DNA of 64,000 nucleotides, taken from assembly GCA_020284085.1 (NCBI GenBank), contig JACEVL010000049.1, positions 1 through 64,000 of the forward strand. The letters are read 5' to 3'. Shown here piece after piece: positions 22,853 to 34,640 of this stretch (within the stretch, counting starts at the first letter, position 1; every line of letters begins with the position of its first letter). Made by a program: the position numbers and the translations under genes. The stretch comes from Aporrectodea caliginosa (taxonomy: Eukaryota; Annelida; Clitellata; Crassiclitellata; Lumbricidae). The notes beneath the pieces are model-generated. The model was not told the DNA's origin, searched no databases, and saw only the letters and a list, made by a program, of their open reading frames with translations.

Positions 22853-25090
22853 CAACGGAAAAATAGATTAATATAGAGAGCTATGGTATATATTGTATTG
22901 AGGATTACACAATTCATTTGTATACAAAGCTACAATATAGGCTATACTTTTGTGTAGAATTTAGAGCATATTGTATATTAAGTTAGCATACATTTATGTG
23001 TGCACATAAAGATATATATACTATATATTTATATATATATAGAATCTGCATGTATATAGAAAAGCTGATATATATAACTCGGCCGCATGTTCGCATGTAC
23101 CAGCCTCAAGCTTGTGTAAAGGCGGATGACTGGCCCGTAGGGTGCAGATAAAACAGGCTGTAAAAACCAAGAAGACAGAAATCGATTGCGTGATGTCAAA
23201 TAGTGGAGGAGATTCTGGCGCGGACGACGCCCCGTTAAACAAGGTCAACGTCCTCGGCTGGGAAACCGTGGCTGCAGGGTCGGTCAGTTGGATATCAGAA
23301 ATATGCACACGAAACTTATGGTTGCTCTCTGGTGTTGAATATAAGCATTAAGCACATTGAATGCTCAAGCATTTTTAAGTATCTGGAAATTGGAGCTGCT
23401 GCCTATAGGGAGCTCGGAGTCTAACTGTAACATCCTGGGAATATCATGGATGCGATGGAAAAAATGGTGGAGAAATTGTTTCTGCTAGTAGAAAGATCAT
23501 TGACGGAAAGCAGTTAGAGGGGGCAAAGAGGTCTTTTATGAAACAGTTGATATCTATTCCAGAAGCATGCATGGAAACCACACAGACTTGTCAGGGCCAA
23601 GTTTGAGATACGGTTTAAGTGAATAGCCTATAGATGGCAGAAAGATCACAATATCATATTGCTGGCATTTGAGATAGGATGTTACACATGGATCTTGCGC
23701 ATCAGATGGAAACAAAAGATCACAAAAGCTGAGGTGTGAAGTACCAATCAGAGAATGGCTGGGTCACGTGATGGGCTACTGCGTGAAATGTGCGAGCCCA
23801 TGAATCTAAGGAAAAGGTAACCAATTGCAGTTAAAACTTAGCCCTATACACCTATGCACTTAGCCAAAAAGGCCTATAACCCAACACTTAACTTATGCAC
23901 CTAAGCGAGCACATATTTATAATTATATATTAATATATAGCATATACATTGTATATACAAATATATCTGCATGTACCCTGGTATCGCCTATATACGAAGA
24001 TACCTGAACATCCATGCCATCTTCAGCTGTCAATGGGAATCTGTCGGTTGGTTCTACGTGTGTGTGTGTGTGTGTGTGGGTCCGCCACTGGTGACTCTTT
24101 CAGCTTAATGTGCATTGTTCTGCTAACTGCAAACCATCGCTATATATCCGTTATCGGGATGACATGGGCTATTTCCTGAATAGTCAAGCTTAACTGAAGA
24201 CGCTTTCTGAAGCTCTATCTGTGACGATTATATTATAGTTCTATGTCCATAAATTTGGACAGTGTCTCAAAGCTACAAGGTACAGGTTCAGTCATCCAAT
24301 AGAATCATTAATTTTGAATCACTTGAATGTGAGATATAACAGCGATCGAGTGAAATTTGAAAAAGAATTATACGGCGTTATGTCCATATCCAATAGTGAG
24401 AGATCTTAACTCGTGACTTGGACTTGTAACGTACAGCACTCACTTTGTCTGCAATCAATAATGTCATACAGCTCGAAGTCCAAAAATAGTAACCCCTGCC
24501 ATAATAATAGCCAAATAACTCATAGTCGGTTTACAATATGATCGAAATAAATGCATAATCGTACTAAATGAAAACATTGTTTTCCAAAATTTTGAATTTA
24601 ATTACCATCAATGAAACAGCGCAAAAAATTTCTTCAGCAAATCTTAAAATCGTTTTCTCGGTTTTGCAAAATGTGGACATAGAACATTATAGTTCTAGGG
24701 GTACGAAATGTTTCTCAGTTGGCATGCTGTGGCATTGACAGAATGACAGTAGCCTATTGAAACTCGCGCTTAATTTTCAGCTTTTCACTGGCTTACATTT
24801 GTTATTGTAACAACATCTATGACTTAAAATCCTAAATGTAGTCAGACTGCCTTGATCAATTTTAACTTACTGAACTTTTCAATGTGAAAGATTAATTTTT
24901 GTGTCAAGTGTTTTGTATGTTATTGCATTGACATGTCGATCAAAGCCTAGCCACTGTAGTGATGTTAGGTTAAATAATGTCTGTTTCTTTTAAGTAACTG
25001 TTTATGCTTGCAGTAATCGATGATGTGCCGAGTTTCACGCATTTTGTATTTTATCTGAGTGTTTTACACTCGAAAACGTCATATAAGTAT
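21750..25090. other. Gene-free stretch
   Basis: TA tracts at 22812-22848 and 23010-23040 and a GT tract at 24057-24078. I see no conserved coding signal. Confidence 0.5.
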
Positions 25091-25098
25091 TGGTAACT

Positions 25099-25576
25099 AC
25101 ATACATACATACATACATACATACATACATACATACATACATACATACATACATACATACATACATACATACAGTCATACATACATACATACATACATGC
25201 ATGCATACATGCATGCATGCATACATACATACATACATACATGCATGCATACATGCATACATACATACATACATACATACATACATACATACATGCATAC
25301 ATACAATACATACATACATACATACATACATACATACATACATACATACATACAATCATACATACATACATATATACATACATACATACATACATACATG
25401 CATACATACATACATACATACATACATACATACATACATACATACATACATACATACATACATACATACATACATACATACATACATACATACATACATA
25501 CATACATACATACATACATACATACATACATACATACATACATACATACATACATACATACATACATACATACATA
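25099..25576. repeat. 480-bp (ACAT)n array
   Basis: About 119 tetranucleotide units with scattered ATGC variants, concentrated before about 25400; the distal 170 bp are nearly pure. Confidence 0.97.
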
Positions 25577-26087
25577 AGCATGTACATGCATACATGTACA
25601 TACACACATAAATAGGTCTTTATCGGTTATAGATTCGCCAGTTAGCCTACGTGTAGACTTATTTTTTACATTTGTAAGGACTTGAATATCCGCACTGTGG
25701 CCCCTCTGGATGAGCTATTTATCCACTGGATATTACATGATTTACTTTGAAACTGCAGCGCGTTTGTTATGAAAATATGACGTGTAGTTTCTGATCGCCA
25801 TACGTTTGACAAGGACTTTTCAGTACTGTCGTGGTCTTGGGAAATTCGTTGGGAAATACCTTGTCTTGGGAAATTCCTTAATTTGAAAGCAAGAACCTTG
25901 TTAACAGTTCCAATTCATTTGAGCGATTTTTAGCAAGACTGTTGTTACATCGACGGTTAGTCAGCGAAAATATTTTAGTCTTTCATTTTAAACAGGTTTT
26001 GTTGATGTTTGCCAATTTGCGCTTTGATACCTTGGAACATCATTTCACAAATCATATCCTGGTTCCTCTTCTTCCACTGAAGGTGCT

Positions 26088-26225
26088 CGTTTGTGTAGTG
26101 GTTAGCACACTGGACTGTCAATCGAGAGGTCGTGGTTCAAATCCGCGCCAGGGCAGAAAATTTGGATCGATATTTCTGTTTCACCAGCATTCATTCATTC
26201 ATTCCGAAGATTTTATATAGCAGGA
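26088..26225 (+). repeat. tRNA-derived SINE
   Basis: GTGTAGTGGTTAGCACACTG (A box) and GTGGTTCAAATCCGCGCC (B box), followed by GGGCAGAAAATTTGGATCG as in the SINE at 13828. Ends in ATTC repeats. Confidence 0.75.
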
Positions 26226-26750
26226 GCTCCTTCAAGGTTAAGGCAACTCATGGGGCCCAGCAACAGAGAAGGCGCGATGCTGTCTAAGAGCAGTTCGCGC
26301 ACGGGGAACAAGAAGTTCAACATGTGTGGAGGAGCGGAGAGCGCTACGTCCCTGCACCTCCAGAGTAGAGCGACAGAGCTTTTGTAAATACACAGGAGCG
26401 GAACCTAAGAGGCACCGCCACACCAAAGCAGAAAGCCGGTACACAATCCGTTGCGGGATAGGAAGCCAGTGGAGGATATCCCTCATAAAAGCCGACATGG
26501 CCGAACTTTGGGACATGGCCGATGAGGCGCGCGGCCGTGCGAAGGACCTGCTCCAAACACCCCAGCCGCCCAGCCGGGAGGCCAGCGTAGAGTGCACAGC
26601 AAAGATTAAGACGCGTGACGACAAACGAATGGACGAGAGTAGTGGTAGCATTAGTGGTGAGAAAGCGGGAGACTAATCTGAACTGGCGTAACTGATAATG
26701 AGCAGCCGTGACAGAGCTGGTGTATGTGCCGTGCAAAGGTAAGCTCTTGA
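26226..26750 (-). pseudogene. L2/CR1-like LINE C-terminal fragment
   Basis: Reverse-strand readings in two frames: LVHSFVVTRLNLCCALYAGL, then VYLQKLCRSTLEVQGRSALR and VELLVPRARTALRQHRAFSV, the end of the LINE reverse transcriptase ORF. Frame changes show it is dead. Confidence 0.8.
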
Positions 26751-27960
26751 TCTAATATATATATGACGCCAAGATCGCGAACAGTGGTATTATTTTGACA
26801 TTTTCATCGTGTCTATATTCTACCTGAAAATTTCTCATAAAATCGACTAACAACAGCAGAAGAGAGCACAGTGAGCAGATGAGAGCACAATGAGCACAAA
26901 AGAGAACAGTGGGCAGCAGAAAGCATTGTGAGCAATAAAATTTTTTTATTACCGACGGGCAAACAGCTAGTTTTATATAAGCTAAATAAATACTTTAGAA
27001 TCAGCTAACTTCACACTGCATAATCTGGGCAAAATTTAAAGTTGCATATGACCTAATTTAGAACACCCTGCAAAGCCAGAGTATTGTCACCACGCCAGTA
27101 AATAAATTACCCTAAATGTATGGTAAGTGTCGGACAAACTGCTCAGCTTTCTTCCGCTTTTAGGCTATGCCTAGACGACTTTGTGAACAGTCTATAGGCT
27201 GAGAAATTGAGGCTAGCTACAGATTGAGGTACGCCTACCATCGACCTACATTCGCGACAATACGACGACGTCGAATGGCTAAAGAATCCAAGCGTAGAAT
27301 AGAATGCCAGTGTACACTGTTAAGGTTTCGTGTAACTGCTGTGCATTCATCCAAAGGTGGTCTAACCGTTGTTGTAATGCATGGCTGCTTAACTGTAGGC
27401 TAGATGTGTACGTTAGGGTGTTCGATCCGCCCCTTTCCACGAACGTTTTGGACACTGCTCATGCGGGAACCTTGTCTAACGAGGCCCCTAGAGACGTTTG
27501 TTCGTGCACCCTTGTCCCATTTCGTACACTAACACTTTTTGCCTTTATCCCCACACAATAAGTGCATTAAAAGTTAAAAGTGAGAAAAATCGTTCGCTCC
27601 TTTTAACTTCATTGAATGTGATATCAGTTGCTTTGCATGTTCCCACTTACTGTAAGTGATTTGGAAAGTAGGCAATTATTGCTTTGATCTGATATGGTCT
27701 AGTGTAGGTTGCTCTTAGTCTGGGCAATGTAAGCATACCGGTACATACATAGTATACTTGCATATAGGCAAACGCATAATTGCATGCACGCATACATGAA
27801 TACATACATAGGACTACATGCATACACACATACAAAAATACATACACACTTACACACAAGTGTTGTAATTTGGGAAGCAAAACAATCATTATAAATGTGA
27901 ATCATTATGAAATCTATGATAATAAGTTACTTAGTAATTATAACTTTTCCGTTTTTGCAG
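26751..27960. other. Upstream region of gene B
   Basis: Contains a dispersed-repeat-like stretch ending GGGCAAACAGCTAGTTTT (about 26950-26975) and short ACAT tracts (27745-27860). An AG acceptor precedes 27961, so a 5' UTR intron is likely, but no promoter can be identified. Confidence 0.4.
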
Positions 27961-27973
27961 ATTGCAGTGAGAC

Positions 27974-28139
27974 ATGGACACGATGGAGAGCAGTCTACTC
28001 AGAGTTCAGTTCGAACCGTTACCCGCTGGTAAAACCAGGGACGAGGTCTTCCACTTCTTCGACTCTGCAGATGGTAGAATCAAAGACGTCGACTTATCGA
28101 CCGATGGCGTCGCAATTATTACCTTTAAAACGGCAGATG
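27974..28139 (+). CDS. Gene B exon 1: start codon and first half of RRM
   Basis: ATG at 27974 follows a TTTTTGCAG acceptor by 13 nt. It encodes SSLLRVQFEPLPAGKTRDEV (strand 1, helix 1) and DGVAIITFKTADG (RNP1-like strand 3), ending one base into Gly at a GTAGGT donor. The aromatic residues typical of RNP motifs are mostly missing except Phe, as is common in PARP10/14 RRMs. Confidence 0.85.
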
Positions 28140-30583
28140 GTAGGTTAGCTTGTTTCGTCTTTGAAGACTTAAGCTAAGGCAGGGCAAGGAACCGCAAGGA
28201 AATGTTAGACATGCATAATGCGAGTTAAGGTAATGTAAGGTTATGGAAGTTAAGGCAATGTAAGCTGAGTTGGTAAAGAAAGTCAAGCTAAGGTAATTTG
28301 AGCCAGGTTAGGTTAGGTTAGGTAAGGTAGAGAAATGTAAGGAAATTCAGGTAAAGAATGCAAGACGTGGTACAGGTGAGGTCGGGTCATGCAAAGCAAT
28401 ATCCAATTTAAGCGAAAATTAAGGTAAGGCAAATAATCTAATCTCAACGTAAGTTGATGCATAATTTAATTAAACCAACACGCTTAAGGAAAGGCATTTC
28501 ATCTAAATTCGAGATCATGCGTTTAATCGGAGCGTTTCTGAATGGGCTGCGCTGGGAGAAGTGATATAGGAATGGTCAAAAACAATACAGTACAACGATG
28601 ATGAGTCCCCTACCCGAATGCTCCGTCGCCTGTGCTCATGTAATAGATTTAGTGTAATAATGAACTGTTAGGATGAACGCACCTAAAAGCCATCTATGCT
28701 TTCTGATGCACGACCTGTATACCAGCAGCTTAAAGAGTGGGGACATGTAGAGAAAGAACAATCAATATTAATTTAAATATATATGTTAGTTTACATTTTA
28801 TTATACGATTGCATTGTATTAGTACGGAAAAATGATTGACAGCTAACAGACCTAAGGGAGCGGAGGCGGAGGCCACGCCTGTCAAAGGGTGGAGGGGAGA
28901 GAAGGCAGAGAAGAGAGCAAGGCAAGAGGGAACGAATCGCAGGGTGCGATGGGGGGCGAAGGAGTTGATTGACAGGCGGTGGTGGATAGAAAACTGGAGG
29001 GACTCTTGAAGAGGGATTCGCAGCAAGGGAGCCGAAGTGAAGGGACGGGCTCGGCGGATCGGAAAGAGAGAGTAACGGACGATGCCGCTTTCTTACAAGT
29101 TGTTTCAAATATGCAGTTTTTGATATATGAGGTGATGAATAATAACCAGAAAACGAAAACCGTCGTGCTCTTATTCTGTTAATGAGTCTCATCGAATTAG
29201 TTAAAGACCGACGCGCTACCGAAGAGATATAGCCTGCGCTCAGCCACATACATAGTACACGTAGTACCGCTACCACCATAACTGAAACGATAGAAGAAAC
29301 ATCTTTTTCAGTACATGGTCCATTGGCTTTTATGCCACCCGGGGATGAGATGAGTGAAGTGGTTTCACGTTGCCTTCCTCACGAAAAAATTGTAAGTGCA
29401 TGAGCAACTTGTTCAGGGTCGCTACGCAGTGGCTTGAGGCAGATTCGAACCTGTGGCCCTGCGGTTACAAGGCCCAGAACAGAACGCTACACCACCGCAA
29501 TGCAATCGTCATCATTCGTCATTGCGGTCCATGAGCTCAGTGCCCGTTGGTATCAATCTCATGTTTCACCTTCCATCTTCATTTGTCTCTCTCCTGCGCC
29601 ATTCTGCTAAGTTTGTAGATTTCCATTCCGCACCAGTCCGTGACGTCAATACAATACGATGACAATATCTTAAATTTAGGTGATCCTACAATGCCTTAAA
29701 TTTCAACCGAATAAATTTCATGGAGTCGGATGAGGAAAATGTTTCGCTTGATTTCTTGCAGACGCTGATAAGCTGCTCAAGAATCCTCCCGTTTTCGATG
29801 GAGTTCAGCTAAAGGCACGACGCTGTTCACCCAAGAGACTTACTGCCTTCATATGGGTTCTTGACCCCACAAAACTTCCATTGGGTGCGAAAGGTCCAGT
29901 GATTCCACGTGAAGCATCATCGACTCCTGTTGTTAAAGCAGCAGATGCAACGAAAGGTAGCATTTTAAGAAGGCACTCGGACATTCCGAGACCGAAACCA
30001 AGGTCGAGCGTTCCGAGCAGCAATGATCCACCAAGTAAGTCAGCAGTCGATATATCGGAGTCAAACGATACACGATCGTCGATAGCTCAAACAGTTTTAT
30101 TACTTCAAGGGCAAAGAAATTTTGTTGACCTAGATGAAAACGTCAATAATGACACACTTTGTAGGAAAGATAAGAAACTGGCCGCTGATTCATGCGCTTC
30201 GCCTGCAGTTTCCCCGTCTTCAAAACCAAGAGCGAAATCCGAACATGAAATCGCTATTTCATCAGCAGCATCAGCAGCATCAGCAGTTTCGGCACCAATT
30301 TCATCGCCTATTGACATCATCGATGATCCTAGTACGCTCTTTCAGCAACTGCAAATGGGGCATACAAAGGAAGATGCAACTGCCATAACAGATTTGACAA
30401 ACGCAGACACAGGTGTGCAACAAGTTGACGTAAAAATGGTAACGAGTTTGGTAACTGCATTGATCAAAGATAGCAGTGAATGCTCAAGAAAAGTTCCACT
30501 GGCTGAGATAGCAGGCTCACTGTTGAACAAATTTCAAAGTGAGATCCGAGACTCCGTTGACAATGAACTGAGGTATTTCATCA

Positions 30584-30614
<31 letters not shown>

Positions 30615-33487
30615 AAATTCTTGACAAGTGCCATTTGTCGGCGAATGAAACGAATAAATATATTTATTCAGATTGCACTGAAAATCACTTATCTGGAGAA
30701 TTTACCATCAGAAATACTTTTGCAACAATTTGTTCCCTGTTTTGTGCATTCTATGAATCTTTAATGTCAGTCAGGTCTACACGTAGAACTCATATGCTTT
30801 AACTTGCTAAACCATCGTAGCATGATTTCTGGTTTCCCTCATCTATCGAAATTTGACTGGACTGGACAAAACATTGCTATTAATGACTACGGTTTCACTA
30901 CATCGATTGATGTATTGTGCGTTGCAGCAACGCCGCTATAGAAGTTGTCAGATTAGATTATAAAAAGATCAGACATAATGCAGTTAATATAAACATATAT
31001 ATTTATATATATATATATAATTGTATGTATACGAGCTACATTTAAGCTAAGTATAAGCTACAGCTACATTTGTCGTATTTGATGAATCATTTCAGTCGTT
31101 TGCAGCTGAGAGTGAAGCTCATGTTTAACCCACGTGGTATTGAAATTGTCGGTTCGGAGAGAGCTACGGTGGCTGCTGAGAAGATCATCGCAGATCAGTA
31201 CATCAAATCAATTCAAGAGGACTGCTTAACCGCCGATGATCTGGGTGAGTAGACTGTTCAATATTTACAAGTCTTTACACTAATAATAGAAAGACGACTC
31301 TGTAAGATAACAAAAGGTTAAATACTTATGGATAGAGTAAGAGAGGTGAAATTATCCATAAGAGTTTTGCAAAACATTGTACAGCGCCTACTAAAGTCTA
31401 AGTCTGAGGAGTTTCTCGTGAAGATAGGCTGTACAAATTTGCGAAAGCAATTACAAATACTGTCAGTCTTTGCAATACACCCTGTGTAAGAGTTTAGTGG
31501 TCAGTTTGTTGGAAGGAGTCTGAGGTTCGAATTTCAGAGTGATAATTCGAGATTTCTGTTCAACTAGCGCTCATTAATGAACTTGTTTACAACTTGAGTA
31601 GGCTACAGCACTTCCTTCTCCTATACTCGCAGTAGGCGACTTAAGACCAGTCATCGGTCCTCATATTAACCGATGCGAAGAAATAGTAGCTAATACTCAC
31701 GACCGTCTCTTTTTATTAGAGGGACTAATCTGTCAGCGGTCATTTATGGTCCATGGGCCTAAAGGCTTTCGGCTCAAATATGACCACTGCATTTATATGA
31801 CACTTTGGTCTCTTCAGTAGCACTTGGTCTGTTATCCAACGATTGCAAATTCAAGCGTTCAAAGCAGACTCTGCGTGACAACCCAGAACAAGTTATTCGC
31901 TCACACACCCGCTTTAGAATCAGATTTATTGACCTAACGCACGAAAAATGTGCAATACATAAATAAAATAATTAAAAAATAGCATAACTATTATTTCAGC
32001 AAGTTCAATGTATGTACACTGCAGGTGGAAATATCGAAGACTTCAGTAGAAAAGGCTCGTACGAAGCTTTCATTGTTCAACAGCTTCAAGAGAAATACCG
32101 ATGTGTAATTCAAGTAGAAGGTTCATCCAAACAGGAGTATGTCTTCTAGTAGTCTTACTTTGGTTTGTATGGCAGCGTAAACTTTAAAACACAAACGCGA
32201 TACATTATGATGTAGTCTAACAAATGCTGAGCTATCCTCTGCATCGATTGCATTAGTTCCTCTCTTTTGATGCCACCCGATCGGCCTCGATCCCGGCCTC
32301 ACTTACGCTGCCACATGGTTCATTCAAGGTCCCTCTGTTTTTTCCTTTATGCTACTGGCCTGAGTCATGTTTTCCTCCACGGGGATCCTGCTCACCAGAA
32401 TGCCGAAGACATTCTGACAAATATTCATAACAGAGATGAAGATGCGTTTATCTTAGTTGACCAATTTCTCTGTTAGAAGTGTTAAATAATTTGCGATTAA
32501 GGTTACAACAAATACTTCACTCAAATGTTTACTTGATTGAAGAATAGAATTGGTTTAGGAGTTTTCAAGACTAATGTAAAATAATTACTTTTGAAGCGTT
32601 AAGGCCGATGAAGCTCTACGTTCAGCATCAACCATCACTGTGGTTAAAGGTGACATCACAAGCTTCTCTGTAAGTTTCTGAAACCATCGATATTTTTTTA
32701 ATGTGTAAAAGTAAAGAAGGATTTATCTAAATGTATAATACAAAGAGCAATCAATGGTCGCTTCAGCTGAAACCGTAGCATCAGAATTGCTATCTGTTGG
32801 AGAAGCCAGGTCAAAATCCTATAGATGAGAAGTCAGGCTACGGTGGGTAATCAGGTAGAACCAGGCAAGTCTTTAAGTTTAGACCTGAATGACATTATTG
32901 AACTGATAGAAGGCACAGAACTGAGGTGTGAATTGGAAGTACGAGAGGCAATGTTCTTGAGCCTGAGAAAGAAGAGCCCAACTTAAACCTCTACCAAGTG
33001 CCATCGTTAGCTGACAGAAACAAACGCTCACAATTCGCCCAGGATCGTTACAAGAAGTCCGTTCAGCATGCTGAGATTCATATTCGCTGGATTATGGAGC
33101 AAGTTGGCTACTGTATACATATATATAGACGGTATAGACCACAACGGTGAACTTATATATATATATATATATATAATATATATATATATAATATATATAT
33201 ATAAAACAACTACACTAAATTTTATGTAGAACTAATTTAAATTAAATGCATGATATTTCACTTAGCCATCTGTCAGAGATTTCAAAAATTAAAACCAATG
33301 TTTTTATAAATTCTGTCTTTCACCCACCTTAGAATGCAACAAGTAAGTAGAATTGAAATAATCAGATGATTTTTCACAGAATGCTGATGTTCTGGTGAAT
33401 CCAATAGCAGCTGAAACGAGCCACTTGAGAAAGGCTGGTGTTGTTTCACAGATGTTCATGAAAGCAGGAAGTGAAACCCTACAACAG
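27974..33487 (+). CDS. PARP14-like: Gene B: PARP14-like N-terminal half (RRM, KH-like, start of macro)
   Basis: Exons 27974-28139, 29762-30572, 31096-31244, 32025-32136, 32597-32669, 33380-33487 total 1,419 nt, or 473 open codons, all phases matching gene A. It starts MDTMESSLLRVQFEP, an RRM first strand, as at the N-terminus of PARP10/14. The RRM (about residues 8-85) is completed in exon 2. Compared with gene A, exon 2 lacks 193 codons of KH-like sequence and the SINE-derived 21 codons. After the second macro exon, homology to gene A ends at 33639 in a minisatellite; the rest of the macro domain and the ART are absent downstream on this strand. Either a broken gene or one half of an inverted gene (see gene C). 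Confidence 0.82.
29320..29510 (-). repeat. tRNA-derived SINE (source family of the exonized fragment)
   Basis: On the reverse strand, GGTGGTGTAGCGTTCTGTTC is A-box-like and CACAGGTTCGAATCTGCC is a B box, followed by a body through about 29320. Its tRNA-like part matches 223-286 of gene A. Confidence 0.8.
29762..30572 (+). CDS. Gene B exon 2: second half of RRM, linker, KH-like tail
   Basis: 811 nt. The start DADKLLKNPPVFDGVQLKAR is the last helix and strand of the RRM. A Ser/Pro/Ala linker follows, then VTSLVTALIKDSSECSRKV shared with gene A. The deletion junction relative to gene A lies at about 30427, inside CAAGTTGACGTAAAA, where gene A has 579 extra nt. The donor GTATTTC at 30573 is the same as in gene A. 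Confidence 0.85.
31096..31244 (+). CDS. Gene B exon 3: KH-like
   Basis: 149 nt, GTGAGT donor, product RLQLRVKLMFNPRGIEIVGS onward; twin of gene A exon 2. Confidence 0.85.
31599..31605. other. TAGGCTA insertion relative to gene A
   Basis: Gene B has GAGTAGGCTACAGC; gene A (2212-2220) has GAGTACAGC, a 5-bp difference. Confidence 0.7.
32025..32136 (+). CDS. Gene B exon 4: KH-like
   Basis: 112 nt, GTATGT donor; encodes AFIVQQLQEKYRCVIQVE; twin of gene A exon 3. Confidence 0.8.
32597..32669 (+). CDS. Gene B exon 5: macro first strand
   Basis: 73 nt, GTAAGT donor; encodes ITVVKGDITSFS. Confidence 0.83.
33151..33205. repeat. (TA)n microsatellite
   Basis: Three TA runs separated by AATA; absent in gene A intron 4. 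Confidence 0.9.
33380..33487 (+). CDS. Gene B exon 6: macro domain, last exon present
   Basis: 108 nt encoding NADVLVNPIAAETSHLRKAG and VVSQMFMKAG. Intact donor GTCTTA as in gene A, but no following exon is found before homology is lost. Confidence 0.83.
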
Positions 33488-33639
33488 GTCTTACATGATT
33501 TCATGCCTTGTTGCCTGATGTCTTCATTTACCATTCTGCTTTTGATTCACTTTGGCCATTGTTCAACTGCACAGCATAGTGGTCTATTCGGTATTGCTCT
33601 GGATCTGTAATCTAGCGACTGTGGATTCGAACCTGCTAA

Positions 33640-34640
33640 TTGAAAAGAGTTATTGAAAAGAGTTATTGAAATGAGTTATTGAAAGGAGTTATTGAAATGA
33701 GTTATTGAAATGAGTTATTGAAAGAGTTATTGAAAAGAGTTATTGAACAGAGTTATTGAGAAGAGTTATTGAAAAGAGTTATTGAAAAGAGTTATTGAAA
33801 AGAGTTATTGAAAAAGAGTTATTGAAATGAGTTATTGAAAAGAGTTATTGAAATGAGTTATTGAAATGAGTTATTGAAAAAGAGTTATTGAAAAGAGTTA
33901 TTGAAATGAGTTATTGAAAAGAGTTATTGAAAAGAGTTATTGAAAAGAGTTATTGAAAAGAGTTATTGAAAAGAGTTATTGAAAAGAGTGATTGAAAAGA
34001 GTTATTGAAAAGAGTTATTGAAATGAGTTATTGAAAAGAGTTATTGAAAAGAGTTATTGAAAAGAGTTATTGAAATGAGTTATTGAAAAGAGTTAATGAA
34101 AAGAGTTATTGAAAAGAGTTATTGAAAAGAGTTATTGAAAGAGTTATTGAAAAGAGTTATTGAAAAAAAGAGTTATTGAAAAGAGTTATTGAAAAGAGTT
34201 ATTGAAATGAGTGATTGAAAAGAGTTATTGAAAAGAGTTATTGAAATGAGTTATTGAAATGAGTTAAATGAGTTATTGAAAAGAGTTATTGAAAAGAGTT
34301 ATTGAAAAGAGTTATTGAAATGAGTTATTGAAAAGAGTTATTGAAAAGAGTTATTGAAAGAGTTATTGAAAAGAGTTATTGAAAAGAGTTATTGAAATGA
34401 GTTGTTATTGAAATGAGTTATTGAAAAGAGTTATTGAAAAGAGTTATTGAATGAGTTATTGAAAAGAGTTATTGAAAAGAGTTATTGAAAAGAGTTATTG
34501 AAAAAGAGTTATTGAAAAGAGTTTTTGAAAAGAGTTATTGAAAAGAGTTATTGAAATGAGTTATTGAAAAGAGTTTATTGAAAGGAGTTATTGAAAAGAG
34601 TTATTGAAATGAGTTATTGAAAAGAGTTATTGAAAAGAGA
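33640..34640. repeat. 13-bp minisatellite, about 76 copies
   Basis: Unit GAGTTATTGAAAA with A/T/G variation at the last base and occasional 12- or 14-bp units. It starts exactly where homology of gene B with gene A stops, inside the intronic SINE. Every frame contains TGA, so it is non-coding. Confidence 0.97.

Noticed and set aside
25051..25611. Long open frames of IHTY/MYVC repeats on both strands, up to 184 codons
   Set aside because: They are translations of the ACAT microsatellite; every frame is open because the unit contains no stop. The same applies near 16300, 18150 and 21500.
28300..28330. TTAGG-type telomere-like repeat
   Set aside because: Only about four units within a loosely repetitive GTTAAGGTAA region; no longer array.
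32267..32476. Additional exon in gene B (69 codons)
   Set aside because: The phase from exon 4 to exon 5 fits without it, no acceptor gives an open frame, and the gene A counterpart is frameshifted.
33640..34640. CRISPR-like or coding repeat array
   Set aside because: Units are contiguous 13-mers without spacers, and each frame meets TGA.
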